A DNA stretch of 15,721 nt, from the NCBI GenBank assembly GCA_002721165.1, contig PBJS01000005.1, forward strand, positions 81,705 to 97,425, in the 5' to 3' direction. This document shows, in pieces, positions 6,412-13,478 of the stretch (its first letter is position 1; every line of letters starts with the position of its first letter). The notes under the pieces are model-generated. The model did no database searches, had not been told where the DNA came from, and saw nothing but the letters and a program-made list of their open reading frames with translations. Origin of the DNA: Legionellales bacterium (GTDB lineage Bacteria; Pseudomonadota; Gammaproteobacteria; Eutrophobiales; Eutrophobiaceae). Made by a program: the position numbers and the translations under genes.

Positions 6412-7347
6412 ATGAATGATGTGTTAAAAATTTTAGATAGGCTTCTGAAGAAAAAAGGCTATGTGATAAAAAAACATTCCGAATATAATTTATTGCCATT
6501 ACAGAATCTTCAGAACAATCCCTCGCTTAAAATGACATACGAGGCGTTTGATAAAAAAGAAAAAACTGCTATAAGCGACAACGTGTCTAGACTAAATATT
6601 TGTTTGAGGACCTGTATTAATAAAAAAAGAGCAAGACATAATTACAATGAGTTAACAGGAGTCGCTATAGACGAGCACCTTTTGAAGTGTGTTCGCTCAT
6701 TGATAATTTCAATAAATGAGGCGGTTAAAAATAATAAAGTAATTAAATTAACTGTTTTTGATGATCGTTCAGATAGCGTCTCACTAGAAAAAATAAATAG
6801 TTTATTAAATATATTGAAGTGCGATTGGGAAATAATCAAAACGGAAAGCACAGGCCAAGGGAATTCGCTTTACGAACATTTTAATTTCGCTCGTGAGAAG
6901 AATAGCTTATTTTATTTTTGTGAAGATGATTATTTGCATATACCTGAAGCTATAAATGAAATGGTAGATTTCTATCAAGGCGTATACAAAGAGATATCCG
7001 CGCATTTATTAATTCACCCCCAGGAACACGAGCTTATTTATTCACAGATTAATTATCCGTCCTATATATTGGAAGGACAAAATCGAAGGTGGCGAACAAT
7101 AAGTCACGCAACGCATACATTTTTTACTCATTCTTCGGTTGTAGATAAATACTGGGAGTATTTTGGCAATACCAAGTATGTTGGGCATAAACAAAAACGC
7201 CATTTAGGCTCCGAAAAACAAACAACCGATAAACTTTTTAATCATATCCTTGGTTTTTCTCCGATACCGGCAGTTGCTGTTCATCTTCAATCAAAAGATA
7301 GCCTGCCTCCGTTTTTTAACTGGGAAAACACATGGAATGATATCTAA
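6412..7347 (+). CDS. putative GT-A-fold glycosyltransferase of unrecognised family
   Basis: I cannot place this 311-residue protein in a named family. A central segment looks like a nucleotide-sugar transferase. LNICLRTC (61-68) resembles a first strand and VFDDRS (115-120) the strand carrying acidic residues. GQGNS (148-152) precedes FYFCEDDYLH (167-176), whose EDD resembles a DxD metal- and sugar-phosphate-binding motif. A histidine-rich stretch (231-240, SHATHTFFTH) and GSEKQTTDKLF (266-276) could close the active site. No signal peptide or membrane segment is visible, so it is probably cytoplasmic. It lies 21 bases after mnmE and may be co-transcribed with it. It converges with the LPS cluster, and its stop overlaps that of the GT9 gene. 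A role in surface glycan synthesis is inferred from the fold resemblance and the neighbours. Confidence 0.6.
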   Translation: MNDVLKILDRLLKKKGYVIKKHSEYNLLPLQNLQNNPSLKMTYEAFDKKEKTAISDNVSRLNICLRTCINKKRARHNYNELTGVAIDEHLLKCVRSLIISINEAVKNNKVIKLTVFDDRSDSVSLEKINSLLNILKCDWEIIKTESTGQGNSLYEHFNFAREKNSLFYFCEDDYLHIPEAINEMVDFYQGVYKEISAHLLIHPQEHELIYSQINYPSYILEGQNRRWRTISHATHTFFTHSSVVDKYWEYFGNTKYVGHKQKRHLGSEKQTTDKLFNHILGFSPIPAVAVHLQSKDSLPPFFNWENTWNDI

Positions 7348-8393
7348 GAATTTTTAAGATTTATTGCCTCATAAACCCTATAAGAATCAATATTAGAAAT
7401 ACTAATTTCGTCTTCAATTACAATAGATTTATCGTTATTCGGGTACCATTTAGGCGATAGTTCATTCGTTGAAAATAGACCAATTACAGGCGTGCCCGCT
7501 GCATCACATAAATGCATTGCTCCGGTATCGTTGCTTATTGCTATATGTGAATGTTTGAAGACAAAATACAATTCAGAAACCGAAAATTTGTTACAAAAAT
7601 TATGACTATTTTTTGTTTGCGATTTAATATATTTAGCATCATTTTCTTCTGATGGGCCACCTACAATTATGATTTCATAATCATTGCCTATTAAATTACT
7701 AAGTTTTATCCAATTTTCTAACGGCCATTTTTTTATTTTTAGTTTTCCTCCAATTATAAACACAGCAGTCTTTTGTTTTAATAGGTTCGTAACAGTTTGG
7801 TTCTCGGGTTCTATTGCCTTTATCGGGTAATGTATTTCTCCGCATAACCCTTCATCTTTCAAATTATTCAGTAGTCGCATGGTTTCTGTTGGAATGGAAA
7901 GATGCTTTTTTTGTATTTTAATAAAAAATTTTATTCTTCCACAGTCCCAGCCGAAAGCCGATTTGATATTCATAAAAAAACGAATGACAATCATATTTCT
8001 TAATGATTTGTATAATCCTAAATTTTGGGGCAGTTGAATAAAAAGTTCATAGTTATTTTGTTTAAGTTCTTTAAGAGTTTTGCTTCTATTCTTTTTATTT
8101 TTTACAAATATATTATTTATTAAGCCGTCTTCAAGATCGAAGTCAGCAAAAGTTATTCCATGATCAGAGAACGTTATTAAATCAATTTTTGCAGATGGGT
8201 AGTTTTGACGAATGACTGATAACGCTGGTAAAGCCACAATAGAATCACCAAAAGCGCCGTCACGGTTTATTAGAATTTTTTTTATATTATTATTTTTTAC
8301 AAAAAATAATTTGGAAAATATTTTTATAAATAAAGTTCTTAATTTTTTTAAAAAAAATACATGAGCGAGAAATATTTTATCTATTAGTATCAT
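7344..8393 (-). CDS. GT9-family heptosyltransferase-like protein with N-terminal extension
   Basis: GT9 enzymes such as WaaC, WaaF and WaaQ transfer heptose from ADP-heptose to the LPS core at the cytoplasmic face. The 349-residue product has the family marks: NRDGAFGDSIVALP at 43-56 with the usual catalytic aspartate D50, KKWPLENW at 221-228, and SNDTGAMHL at 287-295 followed by AGTPVIGLFS. About 38 residues precede the normal family start, rich in lysine and bulky hydrophobics (LFIKIFSKLFF), suggesting an amphipathic membrane-binding helix. No internal ATG, GTG or TTG would give a standard-length protein, so the extension appears real. It is the last gene of the minus-strand cluster, 18 bases after the other GT9. 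Coding sequence is very AT-rich: 12 G/C in 60 bases at 8041-8100. The acceptor and donor are not determinable here. Confidence 0.85.
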   Translation of the reverse strand: MILIDKIFLAHVFFLKKLRTLFIKIFSKLFFVKNNNIKKILINRDGAFGDSIVALPALSVIRQNYPSAKIDLITFSDHGITFADFDLEDGLINNIFVKNKKNRSKTLKELKQNNYELFIQLPQNLGLYKSLRNMIVIRFFMNIKSAFGWDCGRIKFFIKIQKKHLSIPTETMRLLNNLKDEGLCGEIHYPIKAIEPENQTVTNLLKQKTAVFIIGGKLKIKKWPLENWIKLSNLIGNDYEIIIVGGPSEENDAKYIKSQTKNSHNFCNKFSVSELYFVFKHSHIAISNDTGAMHLCDAAGTPVIGLFSTNELSPKWYPNNDKSIVIEDEISISNIDSYRVYEAINLKNS

Positions 8394-8411
8394 ATGAGTA
8401 ATATAATTTTT

Positions 8412-9377
8412 TTATGTGATAATATTATCTTTTTTTATTTTTTCTAAGACACTTGATAGTGATATTTTAGAAATTTCACTAGGTGTGAATTTACTGTCAT
8501 CTTTTGGGAAAACGGATGCCACACTAATTACTCTATTTTCTTGTCCAAGCGCATGAGTTCTTTTTGGGTTTGTTGGCCCGAACAGCGCATAAATTGGTAT
8601 ATCTGAACATGATAAAATATGCATAGGCGCTGAGTCATTTGTTACTGCAAATAAAGCCTGTTTTCCTAATTCAATTAATTCAAGCACAGAAAATTGGTTA
8701 GTTGCATCAATACCAAGAGAACTACTCAGTCGCTTATTAATATCGTTATCATCATTGCTTCCAACCCAAATTGTATTTAGATTTTTATCATACAGTGATT
8801 TTGCAAGCTCAGAAAAATATGCCCACCTTTTTTGTTTATGTTGTTGGCTTGAGCCCGCATGCATAATTACAAATTTCTTTTTAGTTAGGTTTTTTGAATT
8901 TATCCAATCATTAACTTTCTTTTTTATATTTTTATCACAGGGCAAATATGGCTTAGCAACTGCGGCGGCTATTTCAGCTTTTTCAAGTATTTTATTTAAT
9001 CGTTCAAATGCATGACACTGGCCCTTGTATACTGAACCAGGATTAATATGGTAAGGAAATCTTGGGTGGTTTCCAGCTCTCAGAGGCACCCCAGATAGGG
9101 CGGAGATTATCGATGTACGATCATTTGATTGTAAATCATAAAGAATAGAGAAGTTATTTTTTCTAATCCACCAGATTAATTTTATGGTATCAAGCACCGT
9201 TCCACGATCAATAGTTTTGATGGAAATACCATCCCAATTAATGAATAATTTCTTATATATAGTGGATGTTAATAACCATATTTCTTCTCCGATATAGTGT
9301 TCTTGCAATTTTTTAATTACAGGCGTTGACATAATTACATCGCCTAAAGCGCCAAGTTTTATAATAAGAATTTTCAT
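8412..9377 (-). CDS. GT9-family glycosyltransferase, heptosyltransferase-like
   Basis: This is a second GT9 enzyme, 321 residues, without an N-terminal extension. The start is the family motif itself: KLGALGDVIMSTP at 7-19, with the likely catalytic D13. A nucleotide-sugar region follows: HAGSSQQHKQKRW at 173-185 and TNDSAPMHI at 246-254, then LFGPTNPKRTHALG. The DSAP version of the donor loop resembles WaaQ-type enzymes more than the DTG/DSG loop of WaaC and WaaF, a hint only. It follows the ligase gene by ten bases. With the downstream GT9 it could add successive heptose or related residues to the inner core. No clear Shine-Dalgarno site is visible, so coupling to the preceding gene is likely. 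Confidence 0.87.
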   Translation of the reverse strand: MKILIIKLGALGDVIMSTPVIKKLQEHYIGEEIWLLTSTIYKKLFINWDGISIKTIDRGTVLDTIKLIWWIRKNNFSILYDLQSNDRTSIISALSGVPLRAGNHPRFPYHINPGSVYKGQCHAFERLNKILEKAEIAAAVAKPYLPCDKNIKKKVNDWINSKNLTKKKFVIMHAGSSQQHKQKRWAYFSELAKSLYDKNLNTIWVGSNDDNDINKRLSSSLGIDATNQFSVLELIELGKQALFAVTNDSAPMHILSCSDIPIYALFGPTNPKRTHALGQENRVISVASVFPKDDSKFTPSEISKISLSSVLEKIKKDNIIT

Positions 9378-9387
9378 TTTTTTAAAA

Positions 9388-10674
9388 TTATTTTAGAGCT
9401 ATATCTGCTTTTTTAGATAACGAGAGCTTCATAGCAGCAAAATATAAAGCCATTAATAGCCAGATCATGCTTGACCATACCGATCCATAAAAAGCCATAT
9501 GCGCATTAAATGGGAAAAGGGAAACAAGGACGGGAATAAAAAAAACGAACTCATAGGAGACATTTTTTATTATTTTTCTTTGTTTAATAAGAAAATAAAA
9601 AAATAAAAAAAACCCCATCAGACCAATAACGCCTGTTTCAGCTAGGATTTCAAGTATCAACAAGTGCGGATGAGTGGGAGGCAGATTAAGACTAAATAGA
9701 TAATTAAGCCTATCGCTTTTGGTTTCAATATTGTCATCATCAAGTTTGGCATATTCATGATAAACAAATCTAAATCCTCTAGGGCCTATTCCATTAACGG
9801 GGTGTTCTTTAAAAATTGAATACGCAACTCCCCATATTGGTAAACGTATCGACGTTGCCGTATTAATTAATGAGTAATCAAAACTGAAAAGCCCCAGTGT
9901 TTCTTTAAAACGTTCTTTAGTTGGCTGATTAAACATTATTGTCGTAGCTAAAATAACTCCAATTGCAAATGAAATTATTACAGAAACACGGAGTGTTTTA
10001 GACTTATTAAATGATGCTAGGTAAGCATATATAAAAAAACCAAAGGTACACAGCGCCAACATAATCCATGCAGCACGCCTACCACTAATTAAAACAATAA
10101 AAAATACCGGAATAACAGATAACCAAAACAATTTATTTTTATGCGAGTACTCAAAAACAACATAAAAATATATAGGAGATAATATCGCACAGATATGTGA
10201 AATAGTATTTCTAGGAAAGAACATACCAGTAATTTCGCCAGGTCTGTATGGGTACCCTAGTAGATTGTGGCCAACAAAAAATTGTATTGATGCGTCAATA
10301 CACCAAAAAAGGATAATAAAAAAAACACAGTTATTAAATATTCGAAAAAATTTACCGTCTTTTGAGAGTTCTTGAATGATAAATAATCCCGCAAATAAAA
10401 ATCTTAAATAAGAAAAAATAGTTTGGGAAGATCGTGATGGATTGATAGCGTCGATTAATGATATTAGCAATGGAATCCACAAACACAGAAACAATATAAC
10501 AAAAGTTCTAAGTATTTTATCTTCCCAAATAGACTTCGGAGATACAACAACTCTGTAAAATCCTATAATTGCCATTATGCCTAATGGATAGTTGTAGAGC
10601 GCTTTGCTTACAAAGCCGGCTATTGCAAGCGTAATTAAAATAAGAGGCCAGTACTCTTTCAAAAATATTTTCAT
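9388..10674 (-). CDS. O-antigen ligase / polymerase family membrane protein (WaaL-like)
   Basis: Proteins of this family either join undecaprenyl-linked glycans to lipid A-core (WaaL) or polymerise O-units (Wzy). The 428-residue product is strongly hydrophobic, with about ten to twelve membrane segments. It carries the conserved central block with GRRAAW (198-203) and SIRLPIWGVA (275-284). The large periplasmic loop has HPVNGIGPRGFR (291-302) and THPHLLILEILAETGVIG (334-351). The arginines and the loop histidine near 337 correspond in type to residues needed in WaaL. The start ATG at 10674 lacks a clear ribosome site and lies nine bases after the GT2 stop. Being the only such protein in the cluster and adjacent to heptosyltransferase-like genes, ligase is slightly preferred over polymerase. 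Sequence alone cannot decide. Confidence 0.82.
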   Translation of the reverse strand: MKIFLKEYWPLILITLAIAGFVSKALYNYPLGIMAIIGFYRVVVSPKSIWEDKILRTFVILFLCLWIPLLISLIDAINPSRSSQTIFSYLRFLFAGLFIIQELSKDGKFFRIFNNCVFFIILFWCIDASIQFFVGHNLLGYPYRPGEITGMFFPRNTISHICAILSPIYFYVVFEYSHKNKLFWLSVIPVFFIVLISGRRAAWIMLALCTFGFFIYAYLASFNKSKTLRVSVIISFAIGVILATTIMFNQPTKERFKETLGLFSFDYSLINTATSIRLPIWGVAYSIFKEHPVNGIGPRGFRFVYHEYAKLDDDNIETKSDRLNYLFSLNLPPTHPHLLILEILAETGVIGLMGFFLFFYFLIKQRKIIKNVSYEFVFFIPVLVSLFPFNAHMAFYGSVWSSMIWLLMALYFAAMKLSLSKKADIALK

Positions 10675-10683
10675 AGTATTATT

Positions 10684-11595
10684 TTAACGGTAGCGTTCTA
10701 TTATGATGTTTAAAAGGCCAAATAAATAACCAAATGAACTAGCTAGTTTTATTATACATTTATTTAACTCAGATTTTTCAAAGGTAAAGATAAATAATGT
10801 AAAAGATGTCAACATTCCAAACCATTTACCTATGATTTTTAATATGAAGTGAGGCCAGACTAAGAATTCTGTTTTTCTAGATCTGTATTGAATCACATTA
10901 TTTATGGCGCCTGTAAAATGCCTAAAAAATAAATATTTTTTTGTTCTTCGATCTAATGTAACGTGTTCAAAAATCACTGCATCATTAACCCAAATATGAT
11001 TATTATTTCTTGATGAAGATCTATCAAAAAAATTAAAGTCTTCTCCGCCTGTAAAGTTATATGTCAAATCAAATCGCAAACCCTGTTCATTTATTAACTT
11101 ACTTTTGAACATAACATTCCCGGCTGCGACATGTCTGGGTTTATGTCCAGTTTTCAATTTAGATTTAAAGTTTATTACGTTCAACTGCGAGTCATTAGTT
11201 ATCGGGATAACTGGCCCTGTTACAACATCGGCTCCATATTTGATTAGTGCATGAAAATGGTTTAATAACCAATCTTCTCTGGGAAATTCATCGTCATCAA
11301 TAAAGCATACAATATTGCTATCAACCGATACTGCTTCATCTATCAGACGATTTCTTGCGGAAGATATGCCACGTTCTTTTTCGACAAAATAATATATTTT
11401 GAAAGGGTAGTTTTTATTAAAAAGATCAATTACGGGTTTAGCCGCTTTACTTGAATCATTATCAACTACTATTAAGACAATTCTATTTTTTCTTGGTAGT
11501 TCGAGTAATTTTATTTTTGATAAGCAATATTTCAATAAGTCATTTCTTTTGTAGGTTGCTACACATATTGCAATATTATTGTTGATTTTATTCAT
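10684..11595 (-). CDS. GT2-family glycosyltransferase with C-terminal membrane segments
   Basis: This is an inverting GT-A glycosyltransferase. The 303-residue product starts with the family's first strand, ICVATYKRNDLL (10-21). VVDNDSS follows at 43-49, then ERGISSARNRL (74-84), and the DxD-type metal site IDDDEFP at 99-105. An acceptor-side GGEDFNFF at 183-190 and a later EHV (210-212) agree with the catalytic layout. Two hydrophobic stretches near 250-272 and 282-299 suggest membrane attachment, so it probably acts on a lipid-linked or core acceptor at the inner membrane. It lies six bases after the GT4 gene and nine before the ligase. The sugar is not predictable. Confidence 0.9.
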   Translation of the reverse strand: MNKINNNIAICVATYKRNDLLKYCLSKIKLLELPRKNRIVLIVVDNDSSKAAKPVIDLFNKNYPFKIYYFVEKERGISSARNRLIDEAVSVDSNIVCFIDDDEFPREDWLLNHFHALIKYGADVVTGPVIPITNDSQLNVINFKSKLKTGHKPRHVAAGNVMFKSKLINEQGLRFDLTYNFTGGEDFNFFDRSSSRNNNHIWVNDAVIFEHVTLDRRTKKYLFFRHFTGAINNVIQYRSRKTEFLVWPHFILKIIGKWFGMLTSFTLFIFTFEKSELNKCIIKLASSFGYLFGLLNIIIERYR

Positions 11596-11601
11596 AAAGA
11601 C

Positions 11602-12708
11602 TTATAAATAAAATGAATTATAAATGGAAATAGTTTTATCGAGCATATTATCTAAAGTATAAATATTTTTATTTTTTACTTCTGGCATTGATTCATAAAA
11701 TTTTTTAATTAACGAAACAGCTTTTTTTGTATTCAAGGGCTCGGTTTTACCTTCCGGGAACAAATCTTCTAAGACTTCTTTTGCGCCCCCATGATCATAC
11801 GCAACTACTGGAACTCCTAAGCTTAGTGCTTCAAGCGCGGTACGCCCAAAAGCTTCTGGTATTTTAGCTAATGATAAAACAATGTTTGAGATAGATAAGA
11901 TGTCTTTTATGTCATCACGATGATTAGTGAATGTAATGTGGTCTTCAATATTATTTTTTTTTATTAGAGATTTTAATTCATGAAAGTATCTTTTTTTTCT
12001 TTTATCTATACCGCCTACTATTAACCCATGAACATTAATTCCCATTGCATTTAACTTAGTAATAATTTCTATGAAATCATTTTGCCCTTTCCAACGAGTT
12101 AATCTAGCAGGTAAAGTAATTAAAAATTTATTCTGCAGATGAGGAAATTCTTCATACCAGTTTTTTATCCATACATTTTCTGGCTTATAGTCAAAGTGAT
12201 ATTCCTTATTATTAACACCACGAGGAATAACTTCTATTTTATTTTCATTTATGTCTGGGTAATTATTTAGGATATACTTTTTTATATATTCTGAAATAGC
12301 AATAATACGAGAACCCGACATCATTATTTTACTGTAAGGATTTACGCTATATGGACCATGTACAGTTGACACTAAAATAGGTCTTTTCTTTTGGTGTATT
12401 TTTTTTAATGCAAAATGAGTCAACCATGCTGGCATTCTTGATCTAACATGGACGATATCGACCTGTCTCTCTTCAAGAAATTGATATATTTTTGGTATTA
12501 ATCTGATAGAAATAATAGATTTTTCCCCAACAGGTAAATCTATATGCTCTGTACCAGATGCAGTGAGTTCAGGCACAAGTCTTCCATTCGCTGACATTAC
12601 AATCGACTTATGTTTTCTGCGGACCAATTCATTTGCTATTTCTACAGTACCGCGTTCAACGCCGCCGTAATCAAGAGAGGGAAGGATTTGTAAAACAGTA
12701 GGTTGCAA
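11602..12708 (-). CDS. GT4-family glycosyltransferase
   Basis: This is a retaining GT-B glycosyltransferase with two Rossmann-like halves. The 368-residue product shows YGGVERG (14-20) for the N-terminal domain and STVHG (114-118). The C-terminal donor domain has IPRGV (161-165), ARLTRWKGQ (201-209) and PEAFGRTALEALSLGVPVV (284-302), which includes the EX7E-type glutamates. No membrane segments are seen. The start is TTG at 12706-12708, backed by AGAGG at 12716-12720. The protein begins VLQILPSLDYGGVERG immediately after, and later ATG codons would remove that strand. It sits 20 bases after the methyltransferase gene. It presumably adds a sugar to the LPS core or lipid-linked glycan made by this cluster. 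Confidence 0.92.
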   Translation of the reverse strand: MQPTVLQILPSLDYGGVERGTVEIANELVRRKHKSIVMSANGRLVPELTASGTEHIDLPVGEKSIISIRLIPKIYQFLEERQVDIVHVRSRMPAWLTHFALKKIHQKKRPILVSTVHGPYSVNPYSKIMMSGSRIIAISEYIKKYILNNYPDINENKIEVIPRGVNNKEYHFDYKPENVWIKNWYEEFPHLQNKFLITLPARLTRWKGQNDFIEIITKLNAMGINVHGLIVGGIDKRKKRYFHELKSLIKKNNIEDHITFTNHRDDIKDILSISNIVLSLAKIPEAFGRTALEALSLGVPVVAYDHGGAKEVLEDLFPEGKTEPLNTKKAVSLIKKFYESMPEVKNKNIYTLDNMLDKTISIYNSFYL

Positions 12709-12715
12709 AAAGAGA

Positions 12716-12720
12716 CCTCT
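12716..12720 (-). promoter_or_regulatory. Shine-Dalgarno site fixing the TTG start of the GT4 gene
   Basis: AGAGG on the minus strand lies seven bases before the TTG at 12708. It is the strongest ribosome site of the inner cluster genes and supports the rare start codon. Confidence 0.65.
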
Positions 12721-12728
12721 TAGATGGT

Positions 12729-13478
12729 TTATGATTTTTGAGAAAGAAATATCAACCCAGGTTTTCTATTTTTATAAAATTTTATAATATTGAAACCATA
12801 TTTTTTGAATAATACCGACACAGTCTTTTTTGTAAAGTGTTGAACATGTATAGGCGGGCATAGAACATCCCATTTTGTGATATCTTCAGGCACTTTAGGA
12901 TGCCCTAAATCAGGAGTAGTAATATAAAGATAGCCTTTCTTTTTAACGAGTTGTTTTAAAACTTGCATATATAGATTTATATCACTTACATGTTCTATTA
13001 CTTCCGATGAATGAACAAAGTCGTACTTCTCTTGTGATTTAAGTAAATCTGAGAAGTTTTTACAGAAAAAATTAACACGATTGAAGCGTTTTTTTGCGTA
13101 TATAACAGCTTTCTCGTTTATATCAATTCCCGTTGAAGATTTTGATACAAAACTAATTGCATAAGCAACAAAGCCACCACCACAACCGAAGTCCAGTGAA
13201 TTTTTATTTAATACATATGGTAAAAATCTTGGTAATTTTAGAAAGGCTCGCCTTAGTCTTGAACTTGCTTTTTTATAACCATCGGTCGTTTTAGTATCTT
13301 CATCTGTATAAATTTTATTCAAAACAGTTTGGTTTGGCATTGGGTTCAGAAATATAAAATCACATTCATTACATTTATCGAAGGAATAATCATTCTTTTT
13401 TATAAAATAATTTATGTTTGGGTTATCACAAACGGGGCACGATATTGTCTTTACAAAATTACCGCTAGATTTTTTCAT
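12729..13478 (-). CDS. class I SAM-dependent methyltransferase with N-terminal zinc ribbon
   Basis: The 249-residue product begins with two cysteine pairs, CPVC at 14-17 and CNEC at 36-39, forming a probable zinc ribbon. A Rossmann methyltransferase domain follows, with motif I LDFGCGGG (95-102), an acidic residue at the end of the second strand (GIDIN, 117-121) and the SSEVIEHV segment (157-164). PPIHVQHFT at 208-216 is typical of Methyltransf_23-like enzymes that act on sugars or other small acceptors. The start ATG lies inside the end of the ELM1-like gene, a 14-base overlap, with AAGG eight bases upstream. Between glycosyltransferase genes, it most plausibly methylates a sugar of the surface glycan, possibly as a chain cap. 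That role is inference. Confidence 0.88.
   Translation of the reverse strand: MKKSSGNFVKTISCPVCDNPNINYFIKKNDYSFDKCNECDFIFLNPMPNQTVLNKIYTDEDTKTTDGYKKASSRLRRAFLKLPRFLPYVLNKNSLDFGCGGGFVAYAISFVSKSSTGIDINEKAVIYAKKRFNRVNFFCKNFSDLLKSQEKYDFVHSSEVIEHVSDINLYMQVLKQLVKKKGYLYITTPDLGHPKVPEDITKWDVLCPPIHVQHFTKKTVSVLFKKYGFNIIKFYKNRKPGLIFLSQKS

Noticed and set aside
6393..6419. eight-codon frame (MLKELSNE) whose stop overlaps the start of the gene at 6412
   Set aside because: It could be a leader peptide, but it has no ribosome site and a frame this short is expected by chance.
6221..6499. 92-codon minus-strand open frame across the mnmE end
   Set aside because: It overlaps the invariant C-terminus of MnmE and the start of the next gene and shows no family features.
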